From JAZKAR01 sp040389065 (GTDB lineage Bacteria > Pseudomonadota > Gammaproteobacteria > Burkholderiales > Casimicrobiaceae): a stretch of 64,000 nt of DNA. Positions within the stretch are counted from its first letter, which is position 1; every line of letters begins with the position of its first letter. Location of the stretch: NCBI GenBank assembly GCA_040389065.1, contig JAZKAR010000026.1, positions 1 to 64,000 on the forward strand, written 5' to 3'. The notes below the pieces were generated by a model. The model did no database searches. It was not told the origin of the DNA and saw only the letters and a list, made by a program, of their open reading frames with translations. Below are positions 1 through 8,936 of this stretch, piece by piece. The translations under genes and the position numbers were made by a program.

Positions 1-43
1 ATGTAATGCATTGGATGATTGAGTAAATATGCGGGGATACCTC

Positions 44-58
44 AGGGTCTGTCCCCTA
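44..58. repeat. End of GGGACAGACC-type repeat
   Basis: The string AGGGTCTGTCCCCTA is the reverse complement of the ends GGGACAGACC seen near 1275 and 1873 and matches the right end at 2084-2098. It looks like the end of a member of the same short repeat family, which resembles sequences bordering REP-associated elements. The partner end, if any, lies outside the window or is lost. Confidence 0.5.
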
Positions 59-283
59 TTTATGGGGTTATATACGATTATTTTTTATACAGAACCTCCG
101 ATAATAACTTTTAAGAATTATTGTTTATACAATTTAGAAGGAAATATTACTTGTTATTCTTAGCTATTTTTCAATAGTGTTAAAAATATGATCCTAGAAA
201 AAAATTTAAAACTCTTCTGAAGCAAAGCAAATGGCATTACAAAAATGAATAAATAATAGGTTGTATAAAAAAGGATAATATAA

Positions 284-1249
284 ATGTATTTTCATTCAGA
301 TTGGCTTATTTTCTTATACCCCATTATTAAATTAGGGTGTTATTGTGTTTGGTGTTCGTTTGGTTTTTATTGGTTGAATGGGGTAAAAGCCGCTGTTTAT
401 GATAGTTTTAAGTTAGGTCTGATTAGATGGGGATTAGGGGTGGCTGTAGGTTTCACAGTGGCAGTACTCATTTCTCATTTACGTATTAGCAACTACCCGC
501 AGCACTATGACCTTATCAGAAATTATCAAGACTATAGGTTTCAAAATATACACTATACGTTAAAAAAGTTTATGTATATTTATACGCCTCTTCGGTTTCT
601 TGAATGGGGTTTTATCGTCTATTTAATTCGCCGTTCTACTAAACATGTATTGAGCTTCTCTCAAAGTACTGCATTCAATTTTATTTTAGGCGGTATTTTT
701 ATCTCTTTCATAACAGATTTTGTTCTTAACCTAAGTAGTGCAAATCAAGAATTACTATTTAGCACTACATTATGGAAAACAGATAGTTTTTTTGAAAACG
801 ATTTTATCAGGCGTGCAGTATATCCAATCATGAAATTCTTTGGCTATACCTTATGGTCTGCTGTAGGATTATACTATTTTAATGAGAAAAATTTTTCGTT
901 TTGGCGCTCTATACGTTTAGGATTCTACAGGCTATTCTTGGGAATAATTTTTGGATTTCTTGTTTATTTATTTATTACGATTAAAGATACGAATCACTTA
1001 GTATTTTTGGTATTTATTATTTATACCCCTATTCGCATAATAGAGTGGGCGATTGTCTTAAAAAAAATTGTTGGCGATAAAGCTAACAATATATTCTTTT
1101 CGCAGCAGAAGATATATTTACTTTCGTGGATATTTTTTGGAATAATTATTTCATTTCTAACAGATCTTTATTTACCGGGCGGTATGTTCAGTGGTGATTA
1201 CAATTTTGGTGATACGATTAAGCAAGGTCACTCATTCAGGATGTGTTAG
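284..1249 (+). CDS. Multi-pass membrane protein with internal duplication
   Basis: Function unknown. The 321-residue product is very hydrophobic and consists of two homologous halves. In the first half YPIIKLGCYCVW, an aromatic-rich stretch, then YTPLRFLEWGFIVYLI and ISFITD appear in order. In the second half the matching strings are YPIMKFFGYTLW, YTPIRIIEWAIVLKKI and ISFLTD. Each half probably carries three to four membrane segments. The ATG at 284 has AAGGA eight bases upstream. The gene is AT-rich compared with the operons further right. Its stop codon TAG lies in the first unit of a TTAGGGGGAA tandem repeat, so the C-terminus may have been set by the repeat. It could be an integral membrane protein of a family I do not recognise. 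Confidence 0.75.
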   Translation: MYFHSDWLIFLYPIIKLGCYCVWCSFGFYWLNGVKAAVYDSFKLGLIRWGLGVAVGFTVAVLISHLRISNYPQHYDLIRNYQDYRFQNIHYTLKKFMYIYTPLRFLEWGFIVYLIRRSTKHVLSFSQSTAFNFILGGIFISFITDFVLNLSSANQELLFSTTLWKTDSFFENDFIRRAVYPIMKFFGYTLWSAVGLYYFNEKNFSFWRSIRLGFYRLFLGIIFGFLVYLFITIKDTNHLVFLVFIIYTPIRIIEWAIVLKKIVGDKANNIFFSQQKIYLLSWIFFGIIISFLTDLYLPGGMFSGDYNFGDTIKQGHSFRMC

Positions 1250-1291
1250 GGGGAAAATTAGGGGGAATTAGGGGAATTAGGGACAGACCAC
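1246..1291. repeat. TTAGGGG(G)AA tandem run ending in GGGACAGACCACG
   Basis: Three degenerate units (TTAGGGGGAAAA, TTAGGGGGAA, TTAGGGGAA) are followed by TTAGGGACAGACCACGGTTT. The final unit is the same end sequence found at 1871 and, inverted, at 2098. The run abuts the stop codon of the upstream membrane-protein gene. Confidence 0.6.
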
Positions 1292-1433
1292 GGTTTTACG
1301 TAAACTCCTGCAACGCTCATGCTTCATAATACATTTTGATCGGGAGACACTAGAGGAAAACCCAATGCTTTTATTAAGAAAACCGCATTGGATGCTGTGC
1401 CATATTTACGGATTCAACTCTAGGAGCTAAATG

Positions 1434-1832
1434 ATGCGCTATTCTTTTTACACTTTTGCAACCATAGCATGGCCCTTACTGCTGTGCGCTGGTTGTGATG
1501 ATAAACTATCCACTCCTGCTTCACCCAAACTTGCACTTAGACATTCTTCTGCTGAGTTCTTAACAGACAAATGGATAGGTAAATGGAATGGGCCTGAAGG
1601 AACTTATTTGCAAATATCTGGTCAACAAGGCACATATGAAATCATTATCAATAATCTCGATGGCCCAAGAAGCTTTCAAGGCAAATCTGGCGATAATCAG
1701 ATTATCTTTATGCGCGATGGCGTAAAAGAATCAATTCGTTCAACTACTGGAAAAGAAACAGGAATGAAGTGGCTATCTGAAAAGATAAATTGCCTAATTG
1801 TCCGTGCTGGAGAAGGTTACTGCCGTAATTAA
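1434..1832 (+). CDS. Small lipoprotein, function unknown
   Basis: The product is about 132 residues and begins with a type II signal peptide ending in the lipobox LLCAGC, so it should be lipidated and anchored in a membrane. The rest is polar and likely beta-rich (WIGKWNGPEGTYLQISGQQG), reminiscent of small lipocalin-like or META-like folds, but I cannot assign a family. Two in-frame ATGs lie at 1431 and 1434. AGGAG at 1422-1426 is better spaced for 1434. The gene sits alone between two copies of the GGGACAGACCACG repeat end and may travel with them. Confidence 0.75.
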   Translation: MRYSFYTFATIAWPLLLCAGCDDKLSTPASPKLALRHSSAEFLTDKWIGKWNGPEGTYLQISGQQGTYEIIINNLDGPRSFQGKSGDNQIIFMRDGVKESIRSTTGKETGMKWLSEKINCLIVRAGEGYCRN

Positions 1833-1870
1833 TGTGTTCTATCTTAAACCAAAACTCCAAAAGGGATAAG

Positions 1871-2098
1871 TCAGGGGCAGACCACGACTTTACTGTGCTT
1901 GTTGAGCATATTCTGTTAACCAATTTAGATAAGTGGAATAGTCTTCTTCAGCAAAAAAGCATGGCTGACGCTTATTACCCCTTTGGATAATATGCATGGG
2001 CATATTCGGTAAGACGAGGCAGGAACGGCGAGGCAGTACATTGGCTTTTCTAAATTTGATAAAGCCATTGTATTAAATAATCGTGGTCTGTCCCCTAT
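1871..2098. mobile_element. MITE-like element with GGGACAGACCACG ends
   Basis: The left end AGGGGCAGACCACGACTTTA (about 1871) and the right end TAATCGTGGTCTGTCCCCTA (to 2098) are inverted copies of each other. About 190 bp between them has no convincing reading frame, so this is a non-coding inverted-repeat element. Similar ends at 44-58 and 1275-1287 show it is a family. The right end overlaps the stop codon of the truncated PIN-domain gene on the minus strand. Confidence 0.6.
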
Positions 2099-2271
2099 TT
2101 ACGTTCCTCAACTCCATATGCGCGAAAAGTTTCCTCCAACAAAATATGGCTATAAACTGGAATTATTCGGCGCGATTTACAAAGTTTACGTATAGGACTT
2201 TGATCAAGAAGATCAAATACATCAGGCTTAAACACATTAGTGTCAAAAATCACACGTAATGATACTGTCAT
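2095..2271 (-). pseudogene. PIN-domain protein, N-terminal fragment
   Basis: Only about 58 residues remain. They start MTVSLRVIFDTNVF, the first beta strand and first catalytic aspartate of a PIN ribonuclease domain, and run to a second acidic helix (HILLEETFRAYG). The domain normally runs for 120-140 residues with three or four acidic residues, so the back half is missing. The reading frame stops at TAG (2095-2097), which belongs to the right end of the neighbouring GGGACAGACCACG element. Loss by element insertion or by a deletion ending in it explains the truncation. No antitoxin partner is visible. An upstream in-frame ATG at 2313 is possible, but the conserved part begins near 2271. Confidence 0.65.
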
Positions 2272-2435
2272 TTTTTCAATCTTACAGTAGTTATAAAGCT
2301 GCATGTAAATCAAAATAGTTAGAATTGATTAATTTTATATGGTTTTTATTTTCAATCACTTACTTTAGGAAAAAGATCGATGCAAAGGTTGATCTCCAAT
2401 GCAATCAAAGGAATCTATCCCACTAAAATAATATA

Positions 2436-3554
2436 TTACGATGATTTTATTGCTTTTATCATATTAGTAAATTGATCAATACCATCAAATGTACTAGGTA
2501 ATTTATCCTCATCTGTAATCAAGCCAGAAAAAATTATATTTTCAAATTTGTTTAGAGCATCTTTATCTTTTTCTTTTATAGAGCTTGCATAATCTGCGTA
2601 ATTTTGTATAAATCGACATAAGGTATTTCTTAGCTCTAATTGTAATATTTGGGCCTTTAATGATTTATAGTTACTCAAAATTATTCTAAAATAATAAACA
2701 AAAATCACTATCAAAGAAATAGTTGGAATAATAGAAATAATTGGAATCTGATGGCTTATATCTTTTCCATTATCAAATTTATTAAATAAAAAATATATTT
2801 CTAGCAAAATTGGAATTACAGCAATTAAACCAAATACATACAACACCCAAGAAACCGTTTTTAACTCTTTCTCTTTTTTCTCTATTAATTCATCGAATCC
2901 TTTAGACAAGCCAACAAAATTAAAACCAGTCTTATATTGTTCTAAATTTTCTTTTATTTTTTCTACTGTTTTTATTTTTTCTTCTAGCTCATTTCCATAG
3001 ACATTGATTTTTTCTGTTATACCAACACTAAATTCTCCAATTACTTTATCTATACTATCTATCGATTGATTAAATTTTTTTACACTTTCAATATTTGGAT
3101 GATTAATGATATGACTTACAATATTATTAGAAACAGATATATGTACCCATTTAATTCTTTGATCTGAAAAATCTGAAAATTTTTCTACATTATCTATGGC
3201 AAATTTTTCAAAACCATACAAATCATCTGGAATTCTATTGCTAGTTTTTATTTTTCTTTCTACAATAAATCTCAGAATCGTAACAAAAATATCATCAATA
3301 ATATTAGTTTGGGTATGGCTATTATTATCAGCTATAGCCTCTATAAACTCCCTTCCATTTGTATTTATGGTTGTTTCACATTCATCGTTCCATTTTTTTG
3401 GTTCCTCTATTATGCTTTTTAATATTGAAATTATTTTTTTATTTCGCTCTATCTCAAAATCATTTCCTCTATCAATACTGTCTAAGTGATCTATAAATTT
3501 TTTTATGGCTTTTACATTATTTTTATTTGAAAAAAATTTATTCTCTTCGTTCAT
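2436..3554 (-). CDS. Coiled-coil protein with two central membrane segments
   Basis: No recognised family. The 372-residue product starts with a long, charged, helical region of about 230 residues, including a likely coiled coil (residues about 180-235). Two membrane segments follow (WVLYVFGLIAVIPILLEIYF and ISIIPTISLIVIFVYYF) with a short loop, then a helical cytoplasmic tail of about 85 residues. Base composition is extremely AT-rich, much more than its neighbours, which suggests recent transfer. With the broken PIN gene and repeats next door it belongs to an accessory region. Membrane/coiled-coil proteins of this layout occur in phage-defence islands, but nothing here proves that role. Confidence 0.75.
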   Translation of the reverse strand: MNEENKFFSNKNNVKAIKKFIDHLDSIDRGNDFEIERNKKIISILKSIIEEPKKWNDECETTINTNGREFIEAIADNNSHTQTNIIDDIFVTILRFIVERKIKTSNRIPDDLYGFEKFAIDNVEKFSDFSDQRIKWVHISVSNNIVSHIINHPNIESVKKFNQSIDSIDKVIGEFSVGITEKINVYGNELEEKIKTVEKIKENLEQYKTGFNFVGLSKGFDELIEKKEKELKTVSWVLYVFGLIAVIPILLEIYFLFNKFDNGKDISHQIPIISIIPTISLIVIFVYYFRIILSNYKSLKAQILQLELRNTLCRFIQNYADYASSIKEKDKDALNKFENIIFSGLITDEDKLPSTFDGIDQFTNMIKAIKSS

Positions 3555-3675
3555 AAAATTTCCAGTTTGATTATTTAAATTTCAGAAATGCTTTTATTTA
3601 CAAATAGTTATGTCACTTCATTTAACTTTTCATAAGGCATCGTAACTCATCCAATAGTAAGCAAAATACGGGACG

Positions 3676-3708
3676 GGTCATGGTTTTAGAGCTTTAAAAA
3701 CCATGACC
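3676..3708. repeat. 12-bp perfect hairpin between genes
   Basis: GGTCATGGTTTT (3676-3687) and AAAACCATGACC (3697-3708) form a perfect 12-bp stem with a 9-base loop. It lies 45 bases after the stop of the giant minus-strand gene. No clean T-run follows on either strand, so it may be a weak terminator or an isolated palindromic repeat. Confidence 0.5.
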
Positions 3709-3752
3709 ATTTCCCTACAACAACCTTTCTTATAAAAACCTCAAATCCACCC

Positions 3753-6700
3753 CTACTTCACCGTCAACTCATAATGGCTGGTAGGCACAGTCACCTCAAA
3801 CTGATTCATCTCATCAGCCCCTTTCGCAACAGAAACTTCTTTCGAATGTTTATGAGCAATTTCGCCAGCTACTTTTTCATTCACCTCTGCTGATACCGTT
3901 TCAGATACCTTGGTGCCCTGTTTACTTGATACTTCAATAGTCACCTTACCGCTGGTTTCATCTAACACTTTCTCAGCACTGAGTGAAGTTTCTTTGGTTT
4001 GAATGGTTTTTTTGAAGCTCGATTGTTTCAGCGTTACAGTAATGGCTGCCTGAGCTTCAGGAATAGCAATAGGGTCACTATCGTAACTGAAAGGCGTCAG
4101 AATCGGGGTCACTGCATCTGGCTGATAGGAGGCTGCCAAATGAATTTGTACCGTTGGCGCAGGCACCGAGAACCCGATACGTTTTGAACCTGTTCCATAC
4201 TCAAACACCTCAAAACCAACTTCTTTATCAGCATTGCCATCATTCACATATACTGAAATATCTGCCCTCATGGGTTCACCATAGCAATCAACCGCTTTGA
4301 AATAGATGGTTTTGTAATATTTCTTAGGGGGAGATGCAGGCGCTGTCTTTTTAGGGGTAATTTGTACAGATTTCACATTACCCTTGGTATCTTTTTCTTC
4401 GGCTTTCACTTCGTTGCCCTCTGCGGCTGCTTTAACAGCTGCATCAGTTAATGAAGGTTTCGTGGCGGTCGCTTTTTCGGCTTCTAGCTTCGCACCCTCT
4501 CCGCCATCAATCTGCTGATCAATATGTTTTTTCACCATTTTGCTATGATCATCAGCAGTTAATGCACCGCTGGCTTTGGCTTCTTTCAGCGTATCCATAA
4601 TTTTTTCAGAATTATCGGTATTGTGCGCTTGCATCGCCATGCCTTTTGCCATTTCTGCGAAGGCTTTTGCGTTCTCCTGATTCGATTGGTAGGTCTTCAT
4701 CGCATTATCCTGATTCTTATCTAATCCGGTAATGTTGTTGAACGAATCGGCCTTACCTAGTAATGCAGAAAGCCCGGCAAGCCCTGCACCCGGTGCTGCT
4801 TCAACAGGGGCAGTTTGCATGCCAACTAATGGCGCAGCAAAATCTTTAAAGGCGGCTTTCCAATCAGTTACGGTGGGTGTTGGCGGTGTTAAGGCATTAA
4901 TGGTGGTGGGTTCGTCGGCCTTAAACTTATCCCAATCTTGCGAGGTATGTTCTTGTACTTTTTCGCAGGAATTACATTGCCCCATGACTGCTTCAGCAAA
5001 TACACCACGCGTAGGTGCACTGATACGGTAAGGTGGAATTGGGGTAAGGGGTTTGTAATGATCAAGCAAGCTGATTTTATCGATACTGCCAGTATCGGTA
5101 CGCTCAGTAATATACGATTTGTTCACCTTAAACCCGCTGGCAACGGGGAACACCAGCGTGTTACCTACCACAGAAATGAGTTCATTTTTTATGATCGATG
5201 CAAGGCTTTTTAGCCCAATGGGTACGCCGTAAGAATTGAATATTTGAATATTAAAACCATCAAGCAACATGTAACGGCGATCAGGGTCTAGGCTGTACCA
5301 GAGAGCTTTGTTGTAGTGCTCTAGGTTGCTATTGAGATGCTTAATGAGCTTGTTGGCTAAATAGGTATCTTCTTTTTTGGGGTTACGTTTATCTTCAGCG
5401 CTTTCAGGCGTATATAAGGTGGCAGTATCGGCTAAATCGTCACCTAAATGACCACTAAAGAGTAGGCCATTATAATGCGCTGTTGAATAGGTAATGGTTA
5501 AATCTTCTACCGTTAACGTAACCAGACTATTCAACGCTTGTACGGCGCTGCTGTTTGAACTAAAGTAAATTTTATCGCCTAATTGCGCCCGGGTTAAGTT
5601 GGTAGAACCCGTTAGATTCACCGCCATCCATTGTTCACCGCCGCGGTATTTGCGTGTGCTCGAGAAGTCGGTTGAAATGTTTGTCAGCGTGAGCGTTGAA
5701 AGAATTTTCTCAAATAAAGCGGGTGCTAAATCACGATAGAAAATATCATCCCAATCGGCAATCAGCTTATCTTTGAAGTAATAATCGAGTAAATCATACA
5801 CATTGCTGCCATAGCCTAAAATATTGGCATAGGCTTCCCACAACTGGCGATCAAGATGCCCATGATCAAAGAAATCGGGGCCTGACACATTTACTGTGAC
5901 ACCAAAAATTTGAATAGGTCTGGGCTGAAAACTAGTAATGCTAATACATTGGGCAGGCGGTACCGTTTCAAAGTTAGCCCCTAACTTCATAAACGAATCA
6001 AAGATCGCTACTTTAGCTTGTACTTGTTCGGTTACCGTTTTGGTTGTGCTGGCATTAGCAGAATCAACCATCGTAGAAATGCCAAATGTAAAAATGCTTT
6101 TGAAAATATCGCCGGGAGAGGTAGGTACTCCGGCCTTCTTTAATGCTCCTTCAGGGTCAAACTCTTCGTGTGATACGCTTTTTAACCCGATAGGGAAGGA
6201 TTTAATACGGTCGTAACGCGTTTGTGGACGCGGCAATTCTACTCGAATCACTGCATTTCCTTTAATCCAACGAATCACTTCTTCATCAAAAGGGCCTTCG
6301 GGAAAATCAACTTCTGCGTAATTGGTATTTTTGCGTTCGATGGCATCAAACCCTTTAATTAAGGGGTGTTTTTCATCATCTGCAATATAGGTATTTGAAG
6401 GCAACGGCAGCAGATTTTGTGCTAAGACATCTTGCCATTTATAAATATTTTGAGTGGTGAAATTTGTCATGAGCAACGGTACAAATACGCATTCTTCTAC
6501 GTTTGTAAGTTCCTGGTACACTGCATAATGGCGCAATACCTCAAAGTACATCATGGTCATTGCATGGCAATGGTTATGGTTAGCAACGACTTCTGTGCTG
6601 GCGGAATACTGTTCGCCTTGCGTCACACTGGTAATCACAGCGGCATTTTGTTGGCGGTAGCTATCTGCATTTTGCATCACGTTATTACGCAATTTTTCTT

Positions 6701-8936
6701 GGAAAAACTGGCTGATATCGCGCGCACTATCTTGCGAAGCATTCGATTCAGAATTTGAATAGCCGCCGGATATGCCCAGCGAACCGCTTGCATACCCTGC
6801 GCTAGCAGCAACGCCTAACCCTACACTTACGCCTGCTGTATTTGCACTGCTGTTACCCCGCAGCCCTTCACCAATGCGGCCATTAATCTGATCGAGCAAA
6901 CTACGATCATTGGTAATGCCTGCACTCATACGCTCTGATAACGACATCTGCTGAGATTCGCTAGCTTCAAGGCTATGTTTAGAGTCAAAAATCACAATCA
7001 GTTTTTTTTGCCCGGGTGCAAGGGGTAATGAGTACAGCACTTCTCCTAATGAATAGCCATCGGCCTTAAACATCGATTTGTAATGCAGAATATGCCCGGT
7101 AGCTACTGTTACCGCCTGGTAAAAACTTAACTCATTGCCTGCATCGGGTGCATCTTGCCAACGAATGGGGTTGGTTAAATCTACCGCACGGCGTTTAATT
7201 TTTTTGTTTTCTCCTAACAACTCAAAACTGCCATCTTCACGTTTATGCAGGCGGTAATTGCTTACATCAGGGTCTGAAGTACGCACAATGGCTTGATGGC
7301 TATATTCGCTGAGTGTTCGATTAGGTGTTGAGAGGCTGATACAGCCTGTTCCTAAATCTTGAGAGTATTCATCTGAGCCGATTAATTCGGCGTGATCAGG
7401 CAAACGTGTGGTCTTGGTAGTTTCACAACCGCAATCTTCTGCCCCGGTGGTTGGTTCCACCTTTTCTGGGGGCTTTACATCTTCGAGCAATAAAAAAAGA
7501 AAGTCGTCTGAAAGTGAGCTGTCACCACGGGTTTTATCTACCGGAATTTCAACGGAATGATCAGGTGTTAGCGAAACCACTGCTTGAGCCGCCACGTACT
7601 TTCCGTAAGGGTACGGCATCGAAAAATTGCCGCCAGTATCCGACTGAGCCGACGAAATAACATGCCATGCAGTATCACCTTCACGCTTTGCCTGAATAAC
7701 AATGAGCGCATCTTTTAAGATGGCTTTTTGTGTTAAATCAAGCAAGCGGCCTCGTAAGCGTTTAACGCCTGGGAGGGTTGCATTATTTTCTCCGCCATTC
7801 ATGGGGGCTGGCATAGCTAAAGGTACTTCTATTTGCAACGAAGCCAGTGCTGAACTGCCTGCTCTATATTCTTGCTCCCATAAAATCATTCCATCAGGCG
7901 TTTTTACAAACACTGCAATGGGTTCATGAGGCTCGGCAGGCACAATGGGGCGAAGCTCTGAAAACGAAAAGGCCAGCGAATTATCGGCTAATTTATTCTT
8001 ATTTTTGCTCCAGTCATAGAAAATGGTTTCCATCACGGGCTGGTCATCTTCATCAAACGTAGAGTACTCAAGTGATAAGCTATACGCTTTAATTTGCTCT
8101 ACTGTTACAGGGCTGTTATCACTGGGCCGAAGGGTAAATGTACCCCCCACTTTCTGCAGTGCATTGCTGTTTAACGCGAGTGGAAAATCAAATAAATCGT
8201 CAAACTTTGCCTTAATTTTATCGAGCACTGCCTGAACATCAGGAAACTCCATGCGATTAAGAATATCGTTAATATTATTGGTTTCATCTTGGGTCAGGGC
8301 TTCGTTCCATTTAGGTTGACCCGCACGTAAATCAACACAATACGAAAGCAAATGTAACAAATAACAGCGCTGATCGTCTGAGCCTGAAAGTTGGCGTAAC
8401 TCAGCTAATAAGTCGCTATACGCCGCTTTATTTATTAAAAAGAGATTTTCACGTACAAACGCCATCGCTTCACGATCGCTTTTTGACTGAATAATTCTGC
8501 CTGCATTCGAGCTTACATACTGTACAGGCAGTGATAGCCCTTTAATAAAATAAATGACATCAAACGGTTCTGCATTTTCAAGAAAAATATTATCTTCTGA
8601 ACGTACCTGTACATTGATTGACAGTGAAAAAATATCTGCTACATCACTATTTGCCTCAAGGTGGTTCGCCATAAAACGTAAAAAAGGCTTGGCTGACGCA
8701 TCGGTTGTTCCTACTACGGCTGAAGTGGGCAACGCAACAGAATAATTTTTTGCGTCGGTTGATTGATAAAGTTCAATCGTTTCTTCACTTAAGGTATTAC
8801 GTGTAGGGCTATTTTCTGCTTCAAAACGATATTCAATCGGTTGAAAACGAAAATTTAAATATAATTGTTTAAGTGTAAATAATGTAGAGGTTTTATCTAC
8901 AGAAAAAGAATGCTGAAGGTTGAGCATGGTATTCAC
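3753..8936 (-). CDS. Giant 1727-residue protein of unknown function
   Basis: I do not recognise a family. There is no signal peptide or clear membrane helix. Visible parts, in order: a beta-rich N-terminal region (about 1-385); a carboxypeptidase-regulatory-like beta-sandwich (about 389-452, VKRLRGRLLDLTQKAILKD then GGNFSMPYP); a cysteine cluster CGCETTKTT near 501; a Gly/Ala/Ser-rich stretch near 700-735; a histidine motif NHNHCHAMT near 786; a CNSCEK pair near 1318; an Ala/Lys-rich helical region about 1370-1510; and Ig-like beta repeats to the end. Cys and His clusters suggest metal sites. The uninterrupted 5.2-kb frame has several weak shadow frames on the other strand. ATG 8934-8936 follows an AT-rich leader. 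A cell-surface, injected or contractile-apparatus-linked role is guesswork. Confidence 0.9.
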   Translation of the reverse strand: MNTMLNLQHSFSVDKTSTLFTLKQLYLNFRFQPIEYRFEAENSPTRNTLSEETIELYQSTDAKNYSVALPTSAVVGTTDASAKPFLRFMANHLEANSDVADIFSLSINVQVRSEDNIFLENAEPFDVIYFIKGLSLPVQYVSSNAGRIIQSKSDREAMAFVRENLFLINKAAYSDLLAELRQLSGSDDQRCYLLHLLSYCVDLRAGQPKWNEALTQDETNNINDILNRMEFPDVQAVLDKIKAKFDDLFDFPLALNSNALQKVGGTFTLRPSDNSPVTVEQIKAYSLSLEYSTFDEDDQPVMETIFYDWSKNKNKLADNSLAFSFSELRPIVPAEPHEPIAVFVKTPDGMILWEQEYRAGSSALASLQIEVPLAMPAPMNGGENNATLPGVKRLRGRLLDLTQKAILKDALIVIQAKREGDTAWHVISSAQSDTGGNFSMPYPYGKYVAAQAVVSLTPDHSVEIPVDKTRGDSSLSDDFLFLLLEDVKPPEKVEPTTGAEDCGCETTKTTRLPDHAELIGSDEYSQDLGTGCISLSTPNRTLSEYSHQAIVRTSDPDVSNYRLHKREDGSFELLGENKKIKRRAVDLTNPIRWQDAPDAGNELSFYQAVTVATGHILHYKSMFKADGYSLGEVLYSLPLAPGQKKLIVIFDSKHSLEASESQQMSLSERMSAGITNDRSLLDQINGRIGEGLRGNSSANTAGVSVGLGVAASAGYASGSLGISGGYSNSESNASQDSARDISQFFQEKLRNNVMQNADSYRQQNAAVITSVTQGEQYSASTEVVANHNHCHAMTMMYFEVLRHYAVYQELTNVEECVFVPLLMTNFTTQNIYKWQDVLAQNLLPLPSNTYIADDEKHPLIKGFDAIERKNTNYAEVDFPEGPFDEEVIRWIKGNAVIRVELPRPQTRYDRIKSFPIGLKSVSHEEFDPEGALKKAGVPTSPGDIFKSIFTFGISTMVDSANASTTKTVTEQVQAKVAIFDSFMKLGANFETVPPAQCISITSFQPRPIQIFGVTVNVSGPDFFDHGHLDRQLWEAYANILGYGSNVYDLLDYYFKDKLIADWDDIFYRDLAPALFEKILSTLTLTNISTDFSSTRKYRGGEQWMAVNLTGSTNLTRAQLGDKIYFSSNSSAVQALNSLVTLTVEDLTITYSTAHYNGLLFSGHLGDDLADTATLYTPESAEDKRNPKKEDTYLANKLIKHLNSNLEHYNKALWYSLDPDRRYMLLDGFNIQIFNSYGVPIGLKSLASIIKNELISVVGNTLVFPVASGFKVNKSYITERTDTGSIDKISLLDHYKPLTPIPPYRISAPTRGVFAEAVMGQCNSCEKVQEHTSQDWDKFKADEPTTINALTPPTPTVTDWKAAFKDFAAPLVGMQTAPVEAAPGAGLAGLSALLGKADSFNNITGLDKNQDNAMKTYQSNQENAKAFAEMAKGMAMQAHNTDNSEKIMDTLKEAKASGALTADDHSKMVKKHIDQQIDGGEGAKLEAEKATATKPSLTDAAVKAAAEGNEVKAEEKDTKGNVKSVQITPKKTAPASPPKKYYKTIYFKAVDCYGEPMRADISVYVNDGNADKEVGFEVFEYGTGSKRIGFSVPAPTVQIHLAASYQPDAVTPILTPFSYDSDPIAIPEAQAAITVTLKQSSFKKTIQTKETSLSAEKVLDETSGKVTIEVSSKQGTKVSETVSAEVNEKVAGEIAHKHSKEVSVAKGADEMNQFEVTVPTSHYELTVK

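Noticed and set aside
1871..2098. Possibility that the 190-bp interior of the GGGACAGACCACG element encodes a short peptide
   Set aside because: No frame longer than about 25 codons with a ribosome-binding site.
3999..8745. Several plus-strand frames of 60-110 codons opposite the giant minus-strand gene
   Set aside because: They are shadows of one long, uninterrupted coding frame and have no family resemblance or ribosome-binding sites.
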